From Bacteroidaceae bacterium (GTDB lineage: Bacteria > Bacteroidota > Bacteroidia > Bacteroidales > Bacteroidaceae), in assembly GCA_017615125.1 (NCBI GenBank), contig JAGAAS010000067.1, positions 1 through 53,384 on the forward strand: DNA of 53,384 nucleotides. The letters are read 5' to 3'. Below are positions 32,585-40,891 of this stretch, in pieces (the first letter of the stretch is position 1; each line of letters begins with the position of its first letter). The position numbers and the translations under genes were made by a program. The notes below the pieces were generated by a model. The model saw only the letters and a list, made by a program, of their open reading frames with translations, was not told the DNA's origin and searched no databases.

Positions 32585-35455
32585 ATGAAACGGCTGTTTA
32601 TAACCCTTCTTCTCCTCTCGTTTTCCTTTCCTCTTTTGGCTGTATTGAACGGGGATGGCTACTACCGTGTGAAGAATGTCACGACGGGACGATATATCTC
32701 TGTGATTGACAACAGAGGACACATTGACATTGCCTCCACTACAGCAGACTTCGGTGCCATCAGAACGATAAAGTATTTTGATAATATCGTATCCGACCCA
32801 TCTACAATTATTTATTTTCATCAGGTAGGCGAAGGGTATGATCTTACGACACAGGGGACCTCTACATCTAAGATTATCGGATACTATATGAGGCTGCAGG
32901 CATATGAAGATGGGACATATAAGGCTTATGGTGAATCTCACGGAATGAGAGCTTACTTGGGTGATGAGAATATTAGGGATACCATTGCTACTGTTGTAAG
33001 TAACAACTCAAAGACTACTCTTTGGTATATCCTTCCCGTTACGCAAGAGAATGAATCCTACTTTGGCATTCGTCCAGAGTATATTTCTGATGGCGCATAC
33101 TGGACTACTATTTACGCAAGTTTTCCCTTTTCGCCTGTTTCATCTGACATGAAGGCTTACACTATTACGGAAGTAGATAGCAAATATGGTGTAGCCGTTT
33201 GGAATGAAGTTACTACGGAAGAAATACCTGCAGCTACTCCCGTTATTGTGCGTTGTCCTTCTCCCATTCCGTCGGGAAATAAAGTCGATGTTCATACAAG
33301 TTCTGTGAAGGCTCCCAAGAGCAATCTCCTGCAAGGTGTTTATTTCTGCAATACGTCTTTGGCGCATTGGAATGTTGTGGAAAACGATACATCTACGATG
33401 CGCGTGCTCAAAACAGCATCCGATGGTACCCTTCGATTCGTTCGTTCAACAGAAGCATACATGCCTGCCAACAAAGCATACCTTAAGGTTCCTGCCGGAA
33501 GCCCAGCTGAACTCCGCATTATGGATCGTGCTTCGTACGAAACGTACGTTGTTGAGCAGAAAGCAAGAGAGGATTCCTTGCGTCACGTGCAGGACTCCAT
33601 TCATCATGCTCACGATTCAATCGCATCTATCGTTGCCGACGGCTATTACCGTATCCGTTGTGTGGAAACGGGGCGTTATATGAATCTTTGCGATGATAAG
33701 GGTTCCGTTGACGTTGATACTCATTCGGCAGACTTAGCCGCCCTTCGTACTGTTTCCGATTTCAATAGTGTTATTACTCGTCCTTCTTCCGTATTCCGTA
33801 TTACTCGTTCTGAAGATGGATACACGCTTTCTTCACAGAGTACCGACAGTCGTACTCTTTACGGAGAGCCTATCCATTTCCATTGTGATACGCTTACATC
33901 GACTTGGACTATATGGGGAACTTCGGGCGATTGGAAATGGATGCTTTCCGATACTCCCGAGAGCGGGTCAGAAGGTTTTGTCTGCACCGAAGAAGGCAGA
34001 ATGTCCACATGGGAACTGTTGCCCGTAACTATGACGGGAGGACGTGAGATAGCAATTAGCCCTTCCATCCAAGTGGGACGAAACTACTACCAGTCCTATT
34101 ATGCCGCCTATCCGGCGACAATGACTTCGAAAAACTGTCAGGCTTATTACATCGAGCTGCTTAGTACGTCCTACGGCGCCGTCGTTTGGCATGCTTGCAA
34201 CGGAAAGGAACTGCCTGCGTCAACTCCTCTTATCGTCAGCTCGGCTTTTTCCTCTATGATGTCTAATCGTCTTACCATCGAAACGAGAGATCTGGTTGTC
34301 CCGACAAATAATCTTCTGAAGGGTGTCTGGTACGATAGTCCCTATGAAGGGCACGTCAATCGGATTGCAAACGACACGGCTACAATCCGCGTGCTTGGCA
34401 AGGGAAAGGATGGCTCTCTTTGCTTTGTGCGTTCCGAGGAGGAATTCCTTCCAGCTAACAGTTCTTATATCTCTGTTCCTGCAGGTTCTCCGGCTGAACT
34501 TAAGGTAATGGGTATGGAGGAGTATGAGGAATGGGTAGCCTATACGGATTCTATCAACGCTATTGTTCCTTATTCAACTATCACGTATTACGTCGACGAT
34601 GTCGTCTACAAGGTTGACACGCTGTATCACGGAGTAGCTATCACGCCTATTCCTGAACCCGAGCGAGAAGGATATACCTTCAGCGGATGGATGGATGTTC
34701 CTTCTTCTATGCCTGACTATGACATCTCGGTGTATGGCTCCTTCTCGATAAATACCTATTATCTGACGTATTATGTCGACGGAGAGCAGTACAAGCAGGA
34801 GGGAATTGTCTACGGAGCATCCGTTTCGGCAGAAGGAGAGCCCGAAAAGGAGGGGTATACCTTCAGCGGATGGAGCGAAATTCCAGAAACGATGCCTGCA
34901 CACGATGTCGATGTCGTCGGCTCCTTTGCTGTGAATACCTATCATATTACGTACGAGATAGACGGCGAGGTGTATTATGAAGAGGATCTTGCCTTCGGAA
35001 CAACAATTGTTGTCAAAGAGGCTCCCGAGAAGGAGGGATACTCGTTCAGCGGCTGGGGCGATGTGCCCGAGACGATGCCTGCACGCAACGTTACGCTTTC
35101 AGGCTCGTATGCGATAAACAGCTATCAGTTGACGTACTATCTTGACGGAGAGCTGTTCAAACAGTCAGATGTGCTATTCGGAACAGCCCTTGAGCCCGAG
35201 CCAGCTCCCGAAAAGGAGGGCTTTACCTTCAGCGGCTGGAGCGAAATTCCTGAGACGATGCCTGCTCACGACGTCACAGTTTCGGGAACATTCATCGCAA
35301 ATGGTGTTCCCTACAAGGAGCAGGAGTCCGAAAGAGTCAACGTTTATAATCTGTATGGGCAGCTAATCCTTGCTGATGTGGAGCGGAAGTCGGCTCTCAA
35401 AAATCTTCCTGCTGGAGTTTACGTCGTTGACGGAAGAAAATATGTGGTACGATAA
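32585..35455 (+). CDS. Surface protein with duplicated N-terminal modules and InlB-type repeats
   Basis: 956 residues with a signal peptide (MKRLFITLLLLSFSFPLLA). Two homologous modules follow (about 24-330 and 353-655). Each begins GDGYYR/ADGYYR plus TGRY and ends with PANKAYLKVPAGSPAEL / PANSSYISVPAGSPAEL, and they are joined by a short helical linker. Then come four InlB B-repeat (Listeria-Bacteroides, Flg_new) units of about 60 residues, each with EGYTFSGW and MPAHDV. The end (YNLYGQLIL to RKYVVR) is a type IX sorting domain. It is probably anchored on the cell surface and adhesive; partner unknown. It follows the coiled-coil gene, separated by a strong terminator, so read-through may be needed. 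Confidence 0.85.
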   Translation: MKRLFITLLLLSFSFPLLAVLNGDGYYRVKNVTTGRYISVIDNRGHIDIASTTADFGAIRTIKYFDNIVSDPSTIIYFHQVGEGYDLTTQGTSTSKIIGYYMRLQAYEDGTYKAYGESHGMRAYLGDENIRDTIATVVSNNSKTTLWYILPVTQENESYFGIRPEYISDGAYWTTIYASFPFSPVSSDMKAYTITEVDSKYGVAVWNEVTTEEIPAATPVIVRCPSPIPSGNKVDVHTSSVKAPKSNLLQGVYFCNTSLAHWNVVENDTSTMRVLKTASDGTLRFVRSTEAYMPANKAYLKVPAGSPAELRIMDRASYETYVVEQKAREDSLRHVQDSIHHAHDSIASIVADGYYRIRCVETGRYMNLCDDKGSVDVDTHSADLAALRTVSDFNSVITRPSSVFRITRSEDGYTLSSQSTDSRTLYGEPIHFHCDTLTSTWTIWGTSGDWKWMLSDTPESGSEGFVCTEEGRMSTWELLPVTMTGGREIAISPSIQVGRNYYQSYYAAYPATMTSKNCQAYYIELLSTSYGAVVWHACNGKELPASTPLIVSSAFSSMMSNRLTIETRDLVVPTNNLLKGVWYDSPYEGHVNRIANDTATIRVLGKGKDGSLCFVRSEEEFLPANSSYISVPAGSPAELKVMGMEEYEEWVAYTDSINAIVPYSTITYYVDDVVYKVDTLYHGVAITPIPEPEREGYTFSGWMDVPSSMPDYDISVYGSFSINTYYLTYYVDGEQYKQEGIVYGASVSAEGEPEKEGYTFSGWSEIPETMPAHDVDVVGSFAVNTYHITYEIDGEVYYEEDLAFGTTIVVKEAPEKEGYSFSGWGDVPETMPARNVTLSGSYAINSYQLTYYLDGELFKQSDVLFGTALEPEPAPEKEGFTFSGWSEIPETMPAHDVTVSGTFIANGVPYKEQESERVNVYNLYGQLILADVERKSALKNLPAGVYVVDGRKYVVR
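34566..35310 (+). repeat. Four tandem InlB-type repeat units (coding)
   Basis: Four units of about 180 bases encode the approximately 60-residue B-repeats. Later units share near-identical stretches around the codons for EKEGYTFSGWSEIPETMPAH, so recombination between units is possible. Confidence 0.8.
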
Positions 35456-35476
35456 GCATATTGTTTGAAAAAGGAA

Positions 35477-35512
35477 CGAGCTCTGATGATTTCTTCATCG
35501 GGGCTCGCTTTT
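35477..35512 (+). terminator. Terminator after the InlB-repeat gene
   Basis: CGAGCTCTGATGA pairs with TTCATCGGGGCTCG around a short loop, followed by a T-rich run. Confidence 0.75.
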
Positions 35513-35572
35513 CTTTATACCTTTTTAAAAATGTTTTCTACTGAAGTATTTATCCCTTTTCAAAAATAATTT

Positions 35573-35651
35573 TTCGAGAAGGGAAAATTTTTTTTTCTTT
35601 CTACATACGGCGAGATTCTTTCTTCATAATTTTTTATTCTTTCTTCATAAT
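35573..35651. repeat. Dispersed T-rich repeat, copy D
   Basis: TTTTCGAGAAGGGAAAATTT, then TTTTTTCTTTCTACATACGG, CGAGATTCTTTCTTCATAAT and a second ATTCTTTCTTCATAAT. It matches copies B and C in different parts. Confidence 0.7.
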
Positions 35652-35673
35652 TTGTGCTCCATTCTTCTTTCCG

Positions 35674-36621
35674 TCAGAAGAGTTTGTGGGAGATTCGGAA
35701 GGAGACGACTGGATAGGCGTAGAGGTTTCGAAGCGTCTTGCAGATAGGCTGAAGTCGTCCGTTCCATTCGTTCAAGTCGTGAATGATATCTGTTCCGTCG
35801 TGCATGACTACGGAAGGCGACTTGAACAAGAGCATCAGCCCACCGTCGACGGAAAAACTGAAGTCGGTGTTTCCTGGGATGAGATAGCCGCTATAACCTG
35901 CGCCCAAATATGGTTTGACGATGGGTACTTTTACTTTGGCGGTAACGGTAGCATCCTTTGTGGGGTAGAGGATATAGTCCTTCCCATCGGCTTTCCGAGT
36001 TCCTATCGGGACTCCAATCCTTCCGTAGCTGACGATGCGGTCTTGGATTGCCGGGCTATACAGGTCGAAGTCACCCATGCTGATAAGGGGTTGATCGTCA
36101 ATGGATTGGTCGTACAGATAGTTGTAAATGCAAACGGATGTGAGGGTTGATGCATCTTCGGGGGCGTTTGCTATTTTGGCAACGGTGGAAGGACTAAGGT
36201 AAAGCCCGCCTGTGAAATGCAAATGCTTGTTTTCCAAAGGCATCACGTCGAGCAGAACTCGCGCCGATTTCCAAGCGGGTGTTGCAATCATAGTTACTTT
36301 ATCGTCTATTTCCAACCCCGTAATGTTTCGTAACGTTTCTATCATCTTTTCGGTTGTCTGGGGTTCCTCTCCCTCGGTTTCTTCCTGCTTGCCGCTATCG
36401 AAGGTAAACGAGACGGGTACTTGGAAGTAGGGGAGGAAAGTCAGTCCTGCCCGTAAGGACAAGATGTCGTTGATAGGCGTAGATACGTCGATACCGCATC
36501 CGTCACTTCCGATGCTGACTCCAAGGTCAACTTTGTGGGAGGGTTGATAGCTCGTCTGGCTGAAAACATTCAGCTGAGTCAAGAATAATGCGCAAATAAT
36601 CAGTAGAGTCTGTCGTTTCAT
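35674..36621 (-). CDS. Predicted outer-membrane beta-barrel protein
   Basis: About 315 residues with a signal peptide (MKRQTLLIICALFLTQLNVFS, cleavage near SQ). Alternating hydrophobic strands with Gly-rich turns (VDLGVSIGSDGCGID, LSLRAGLTFLP, KPYLGAGYSGY, DFSFSVDGGLMLLF) and the C-terminal aromatic residue in RISHKLF indicate an outer-membrane beta-barrel. An acidic Glu-rich loop lies near residue 83. The function is unknown. The ATG at 36621 is preferred over the one at 36636, since it starts the signal peptide directly. It lies 18 bases downstream of tilS and is probably in its operon. Confidence 0.72.
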   Translation of the reverse strand: MKRQTLLIICALFLTQLNVFSQTSYQPSHKVDLGVSIGSDGCGIDVSTPINDILSLRAGLTFLPYFQVPVSFTFDSGKQEETEGEEPQTTEKMIETLRNITGLEIDDKVTMIATPAWKSARVLLDVMPLENKHLHFTGGLYLSPSTVAKIANAPEDASTLTSVCIYNYLYDQSIDDQPLISMGDFDLYSPAIQDRIVSYGRIGVPIGTRKADGKDYILYPTKDATVTAKVKVPIVKPYLGAGYSGYLIPGNTDFSFSVDGGLMLLFKSPSVVMHDGTDIIHDLNEWNGRLQPICKTLRNLYAYPVVSFRISHKLF

Positions 36622-36639
36622 GTGAGTATGTTTCATTTT

Positions 36640-37818
36640 TCAGTTTTTTTGTTGGACTTCAAACAATAGAATTTCCTTCGTATCGTCAGGAACTCGGAAT
36701 CGCTCATCGCTTCGGATATTCACAACCCACGCTATCTTGTCTCCTATGCACAGAACCTGCTGGAGAGCACGTTCCTGCCGGCTTAGCTTGGCGTCTGTGA
36801 GGATGTCGCTTACCAGCTTGCTGCTTCCCTTCATGCCGAAAGGCTGCATTCGGTCTCCTTCCTTCCATCGGCGCAAGGTTATCGGATAGCAGAGCTGTCG
36901 GACATCAAGGCAGAATGTGCTGTTTGTTCGCGGCATCGTGTTCTTGTCGTATGTCTCGCAGCGTACGGTAATGCTTATGTCGTCGTTCTCGATGCCCGAT
37001 GGGAGAAGTGTTTGCCTTCGGTTGCGGAGAGCTGTCAGCAGGTTGGAAATCTCTGTCTCGTTGTATCCGTAAGGATGTAAGATTCCGTGTAGTAGCGTGA
37101 TTCCCGCTTCATCGGTTGACTTCCCTTCGCACAAGTCGCTCACGCCGCGCAGATGCTTTGCCGTCCGAACAATGTTTGTTATCACAGCTGGGTTAATTTC
37201 TTCCATTAAGGGCAGGATGTTGTGACGGATTTTGTTGCGCGTGAAGTTATCTGATTTGTTCGTGCTGTCTTCGACAAAGCTTTGTCCGATGGAAGCGAGG
37301 AAGTCTTCTATCTCCTGACGTCTTGTTCCCAGAAGAGGGCGGATAATCTTTCCATTTATCGGGGAAATGCCTGTCAAGCCCTCGATGCCTGTTCCTCTTA
37401 TCAGGTTGATGAGAATTGTCTCTGCGCTGTCTTCCAGATGGTGTGCTACGCAGATGTAATCGTAGTTTTCCCGTTTGCGCACCTCCTCGAATGCCTTGTA
37501 GCGCTGCTCTCGTGCTGCCATTTCGATGGAGAGTCCGTGCTCTTTTGCGTAGCTTTCGGTGTCGAACGAGAGAAATTCGCAGGGAATGCCAAGTGCTGTA
37601 CAAAGATTCCTGACAAATTGTTCGTCGCGCATGCTCTCTTCGCCCCTCAAGTGGAAGTTGCAATGAACAGCCCCGCAGTCGTAGTCAAGCAAGCGCATTA
37701 CCCTGAGAAGGGCAACGCTGTCGGCACCCCCGCTTATGGCAACAAGCATTCGCTTGTCGTTGGCGGGAAGGCCGTTCGCGGCAATATAGTCGGATACTTG
37801 ACGTACGAGGGGCTCCAT
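36640..37818 (-). CDS. tilS: tRNA(Ile)-lysidine synthase
   Basis: A 392-residue enzyme that converts C34 of tRNA-Ile2 to lysidine, making AUA codons readable. The PP-loop motif SGGADS lies near residue 28 in MLVAISGGADSVALL, with HCNFHLRGEES and CVAHHLEDSAETILINL downstream. The C-terminal substrate-binding domain has the RRWKEGDRMQPFGMKGSSKLVSD motif. The open frame runs 30 codons further upstream, but these are low-complexity; MEPLVRQ at 37818 is the family start. A near-consensus -7 element is at 37837-37844. Confidence 0.95.
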   Translation of the reverse strand: MEPLVRQVSDYIAANGLPANDKRMLVAISGGADSVALLRVMRLLDYDCGAVHCNFHLRGEESMRDEQFVRNLCTALGIPCEFLSFDTESYAKEHGLSIEMAAREQRYKAFEEVRKRENYDYICVAHHLEDSAETILINLIRGTGIEGLTGISPINGKIIRPLLGTRRQEIEDFLASIGQSFVEDSTNKSDNFTRNKIRHNILPLMEEINPAVITNIVRTAKHLRGVSDLCEGKSTDEAGITLLHGILHPYGYNETEISNLLTALRNRRQTLLPSGIENDDISITVRCETYDKNTMPRTNSTFCLDVRQLCYPITLRRWKEGDRMQPFGMKGSSKLVSDILTDAKLSRQERALQQVLCIGDKIAWVVNIRSDERFRVPDDTKEILLFEVQQKN

Positions 37819-37836
37819 CCTTTTCCTATTTCTTCG

Positions 37837-37844
37837 CGAAGATA
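37837..37844 (-). promoter_or_regulatory. Near-consensus -7 element of tilS
   Basis: The minus strand reads TATCTTCG, one base off TAnnTTTG, 19 bases before the tilS start. It excludes the longer upstream frame. Confidence 0.4.
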
Positions 37845-37917
37845 GGGCGAAAAAAAAAGATTTCTGCCCTTTGGCGCTTTTTTTTGGCCGATTAGCAAAA
37901 AAAATCACTTCGGATGC

Positions 37918-37946
37918 TTGTATTTTGAGAAATTGACGTATCTTTG
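37918..37946 (+). promoter_or_regulatory. Promoter of tRNA-Cys
   Basis: TTG at 37918-37920 and TATCTTTG at 37939-37946 are 18 bases apart, 19 bases before the mature tRNA 5' end. Confidence 0.6.
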
Positions 37947-37965
37947 CCGAGCAAAAAACAAGCAG

Positions 37966-38036
37966 GGTACCTTGGCCGAGTGGTTAGGCGCCGGTCTGCA
38001 AAACCGTTTACAGCAGTTCGATTCTGCTAGGTACCT
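37966..38036 (+). tRNA. tRNA-Cys (GCA)
   Basis: A complete cloverleaf: acceptor GGTACCT / AGGTACC is perfectly paired, D-stem GCC / GGC, anticodon loop CTGCAAA with GCA at 37998-38000, T-arm AGCAG TTCGATT CTGCT. The unpaired discriminator base is T at 38036, which is the identity base for cysteine tRNAs. CCA is not encoded. It is a stand-alone gene with its own promoter and terminator. Confidence 0.97.
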
Positions 38037-38043
38037 CATGAGG

Positions 38044-38070
38044 AAGGACGTCTGAAGGGACGTCTTTTTT
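38044..38070 (+). terminator. Terminator after tRNA-Cys
   Basis: GACGTC / GACGTC stem (38047-38052 with 38059-38064), extended by A-T and G-T pairs, followed by a T-run. Confidence 0.85.
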
Positions 38071-38205
38071 CTTTGAGTGGAATTCAATACTGTTTTCTGG
38101 CTTCTTTCTCCAGCGGAAATTATTCTTTCTTCTTTTTGGATTATGAAGAAGGAATATCGCAAGATGTTTTCTTCATATTCGGTTAGGTGTTATCCATATT
38201 TTGTT

Positions 38206-38213
38206 TATCTTTG
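38206..38213 (+). promoter_or_regulatory. -7 element of the yccF gene
   Basis: TATCTTTG lies 22 bases before the ATG at 38236. A TTAG 20 bases upstream is a weak -33 candidate. Confidence 0.5.
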
Positions 38214-38235
38214 TCTCCGAAACACGTTTGAGCAT

Positions 38236-38604
38236 ATGAAATACTTAGGAAATATACTTTGGCTCGTTTTGGGCGGACTTATTGTGGCGATACTCTACTA
38301 TCTGATAGGTATACTCTTCTGTATCACCATTATCGGCATACCTTTCGGCGTGCAGCTTATTAAGTTCGGCTCTTTTTGTTTATGGCCTTTCGGCAGCAAG
38401 GTGGTTGACGGAAAGAATAGTTCGAGTTGCTTGTCGGTGGTTTTCAATGTGATATGGATTGTTACCGGATGGTGGGAGATAGCTGCTGCACACGCTATCT
38501 TCGGGCTGATTTGCTGCCTCACGATAGTAGGAATACCATTCGGACGTCAACATTTTAAGATGGCTTGGCTGTCGTTGCTTCCCTTCGGAAAAAAGATTGT
38601 CTGA
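38236..38604 (+). CDS. YccF domain membrane protein
   Basis: A 122-residue inner-membrane protein with about four hydrophobic segments. It contains the paired motif typical of YccF (DUF307) proteins: ITIIGIPFGVQLIKF in the first half and LTIVGIPFGRQHFKM in the second, each followed by a WPFG/LPFG turn. The family function is unknown. The start is set by the -7 element at 38206; the longer frame beginning at 38077 has no family resemblance. It converges with the M15 peptidase gene across 26 bases. Confidence 0.88.
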   Translation: MKYLGNILWLVLGGLIVAILYYLIGILFCITIIGIPFGVQLIKFGSFCLWPFGSKVVDGKNSSSCLSVVFNVIWIVTGWWEIAAAHAIFGLICCLTIVGIPFGRQHFKMAWLSLLPFGKKIV

Positions 38605-38630
38605 CGGGACTTCTCCTCTGGATTTTCTCC

Positions 38631-39305
38631 TTAGGGAATCCGTTTTTCAAAGTGTTGATAATCTTTGCTTGATTTCCAGTTTCCTCCCCAGGAAAAGCCT
38701 TTGGCTGTGAATAGTTTGTAGCAAAGGTCGTTTCTGTCAATCTTTCCCGGGAATGATTTGGCTCGGTTGGCGTATGCACTACTGGCGCGAGGAGCTACAA
38801 TCTGCTTGCCGTTCCGAGTCTTGACCATCGGGTTGTAGAGAGGGTTGATGTCGATGGCAAGTCCTTGACTATGAGCGGATAGCTTCTTGCTGCCTGCTAT
38901 CGGGCGCCAGTTGAAACAGGATGTGTTGTTGTCAGTCATCGAACATTCGTCGTCGGCATCGTATTCGTCTATGGGACGTATTTTTTCAATAGGATATTTG
39001 TTTTCAAAAAGGGTGCTGAAGATGTCTTCCAGGTCTTTGCTGATGGCTTTGTTGCAGATGATTTCCCCTTGCTTGATGTTACCGTCGAAGTCGTAATGAA
39101 GAACGTGTACGAGGCGCAGCTCGCTGCGGGGAATAGTCGTGTCCTTCTTATATGATTTTCCTTGCATCAGCGCAAATACGGAGTCGCTGATTTCTTCGGA
39201 GAAGAAACTAGCCGTTTCCGTTTCCTGCGATAGGGCAAGAGTTATGCACCCGAGAAGGAGCACTACCGCGAGGAGCATACGCTTTGTCGGTCCGTTACGT
39301 AGCAT
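38631..39305 (-). CDS. M15-family peptidase (D-alanyl-D-alanine carboxypeptidase-like)
   Basis: 224 residues with a signal peptide (hydrophobic stretch MLLAVVLLLGCITLALS). The zinc-site motif SAHSQGLAIDINPL (H and D ligands) and the C-terminal DYQHFEK (third ligand region) are those of the M15/VanY-like metallopeptidases, which trim peptidoglycan stem peptides in the periplasm. Its ATG overlaps the stop of the upstream deoxynucleoside kinase gene by one base (TAATG), which suggests translational coupling despite the unrelated roles. Confidence 0.88.
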   Translation of the reverse strand: MLRNGPTKRMLLAVVLLLGCITLALSQETETASFFSEEISDSVFALMQGKSYKKDTTIPRSELRLVHVLHYDFDGNIKQGEIICNKAISKDLEDIFSTLFENKYPIEKIRPIDEYDADDECSMTDNNTSCFNWRPIAGSKKLSAHSQGLAIDINPLYNPMVKTRNGKQIVAPRASSAYANRAKSFPGKIDRNDLCYKLFTAKGFSWGGNWKSSKDYQHFEKRIP

Positions 39306-39934
39306 TAGATGCTGTCGTCGATGGGGAAGAGTCCGTAGAGCTTGGCGTCTATCTGGTCTGTTATCGACTGGAAATCCTTCAGGTTGTTTTGGAAATCCAG
39401 ATTGTCTCCGTCAACTACCAGCAGAGGTCCGTTGTACGCAGCAATCCAGTCTTCGTACCGCTGGTTCAATCCAGCAAGATAGTCGAGACGTATTCCCTGC
39501 TCGTATTCACGCCCGCGCTTCTGGATTTGCGCAATCAGGTGCGGGATGGTGGCGCGGATATAGATGAGTAAGTCAGGCTTGCCCACAAGCGACATCATCA
39601 GGTCGAACAGCTTTGAATAGTTGTCGAAATCCCTGTCGCTCATGAGCCCCATATCGTGAAGGTTTGGCGCGAAGATGCGCGCGTCTTCGAAAATGGTTCG
39701 GTCCTGAACGATGGTGTCGGTACACTTCGAGATTTCGACGACATCCTGGAATCGCTTGTTGAGGAAGTAAATCTGCAGGTTGAAAGCCCAGCGGGCCATA
39801 TCGTCGTAGTAGTCTGCCAGATAAGGATTGTTGTCTACTGACTCAAAGCGGGGAGTCCATCCGTACCGCTTTGCCAGCATATTCGTCAGGGTGGTTTTTC
39901 CTGATCCGATGTTTCCTGCTATAGCTATATGCAT
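39305..39934 (-). CDS. Deoxynucleoside kinase, copy 1
   Basis: A 209-residue kinase that phosphorylates deoxynucleosides for dNTP salvage. The P-loop GNIGSGKTT is near residue 8, the DRTIFED motif (DRS-type) near 80, and the arginine-rich lid region RGREYEQG near 140. It is closely related to the upstream copy at 39955-40587: the first 25 residues are almost identical, and the rest is clearly diverged. The pair probably covers different deoxynucleosides, as in other bacteria with dAK/dGK pairs, but which is which cannot be told. Confidence 0.92.
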   Translation of the reverse strand: MHIAIAGNIGSGKTTLTNMLAKRYGWTPRFESVDNNPYLADYYDDMARWAFNLQIYFLNKRFQDVVEISKCTDTIVQDRTIFEDARIFAPNLHDMGLMSDRDFDNYSKLFDLMMSLVGKPDLLIYIRATIPHLIAQIQKRGREYEQGIRLDYLAGLNQRYEDWIAAYNGPLLVVDGDNLDFQNNLKDFQSITDQIDAKLYGLFPIDDSI

Positions 39935-39954
39935 AATGGTTGATATTGAGTTTC

Positions 39955-40587
39955 TTATTGGGCGTTGTCTTCGGGGAAGAGTCCGAAGAGCAACGAATCT
40001 ATCTTGTCGGTGATGGATGAAAAGTCCTGCGGCACGTGCTCAAAGTCGAGGTTGTCGGCATCGAGGACCAGCACGCGCCCTTTGTACTTGTTGAAGATGA
40101 AATCGTCATATTGGACGTTGAGGTTCTTCAGATAGTCGAGCTGCATGCCCTGCTCGTAGTCGCGCCCGCGCTTCTGTATCTGCATGACGAGGTGCGGGAT
40201 GGACGAGCGGAGGTATATCATCAAGTCGGGCTGCTTCACCAGCTTCATCATCAGCTCGAACAGGTCCATATACGTCTGGAAATCACGCTCCGAGAGGTTC
40301 CCCATATCGTAGTTGTTCTTCGCGAAGATGTAGACGCCCTCGAAGATGGAACGGTCCTGAATGATGGTCTTGTCGCCGTGAGCAATCTCGAGAATATCCT
40401 TGAAGCGCTGGGTGAGGAAGTAAACCTCCAGGTTGAACGACCAGCGCTTGATGTCGTGGTAGTAGTCCTCCAAGTACGGATTGTAGGTGACTGCCTCGAA
40501 CTTCGGCGTCCAGCCGTAATGCCGGGCAAGCATATTTGTGAGCGTTGTTTTCCCGCTGCCTATATTTCCTGCTATCGCGATGTGCAT
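39955..40587 (-). CDS. Deoxynucleoside kinase, copy 2
   Basis: A 210-residue paralogue of the next gene, with GNIGSGKTT near residue 8, DRSIFEG near 80 and RGRDYEQG near 140. It is the first gene of a three-gene leftward operon (kinase, kinase, M15 peptidase), 20 bases upstream of copy 1. The -7 element at 40609-40616 serves it. The DRSIFEG / DRTIFED difference near the substrate site is a visible clue that the two paralogues have specialised. Confidence 0.92.
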   Translation of the reverse strand: MHIAIAGNIGSGKTTLTNMLARHYGWTPKFEAVTYNPYLEDYYHDIKRWSFNLEVYFLTQRFKDILEIAHGDKTIIQDRSIFEGVYIFAKNNYDMGNLSERDFQTYMDLFELMMKLVKQPDLMIYLRSSIPHLVMQIQKRGRDYEQGMQLDYLKNLNVQYDDFIFNKYKGRVLVLDADNLDFEHVPQDFSSITDKIDSLLFGLFPEDNAQ

Positions 40588-40891
40588 GACTTCAGATTAT
40601 TGCGAAAGCAAAGATAAAGAAAAGTCTTTAATCTGCCAATCGTGCACGAAGTTTTTTTCCTAATTATTTTTCATACCCCAGCTGTTCCTTTTTCTCTCAC
40701 ATGAACGAGAGGAAATATGCGAACTATCTTTTTTTATTCGCAGATATTTGAAGAAGAAGGAAAATGCTTTCGGCAGCAGCTTGCGTTGAAACGCGGAGTA
40801 CTTCTCGTCGCGCATCTTCATTGGCCTTTGGCTGGTGTGGGAAGGGTTTAGGGGCTGGGGAAAAGATTATGGGACAGGGCGAGTGAGTTAT
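40588..40891. other. Intergenic region
   Basis: This 304-base gap lies between the kinase operon and the end of the GH99-like gene. Apart from the kinase -7 element I see no gene, strong hairpin or repeat in it. Confidence 0.7.
40609..40616 (-). promoter_or_regulatory. -7 element of the deoxynucleoside kinase operon
   Basis: The minus strand reads TATCTTTG, a full match, 21 bases before the start codon. Confidence 0.6.

Noticed and set aside
31040-32941. Two leftward frames antisense to the coiled-coil and InlB-repeat genes
   Set aside because: They run across gene borders and contain no domain; the sense genes have signal peptides and strong promoters.
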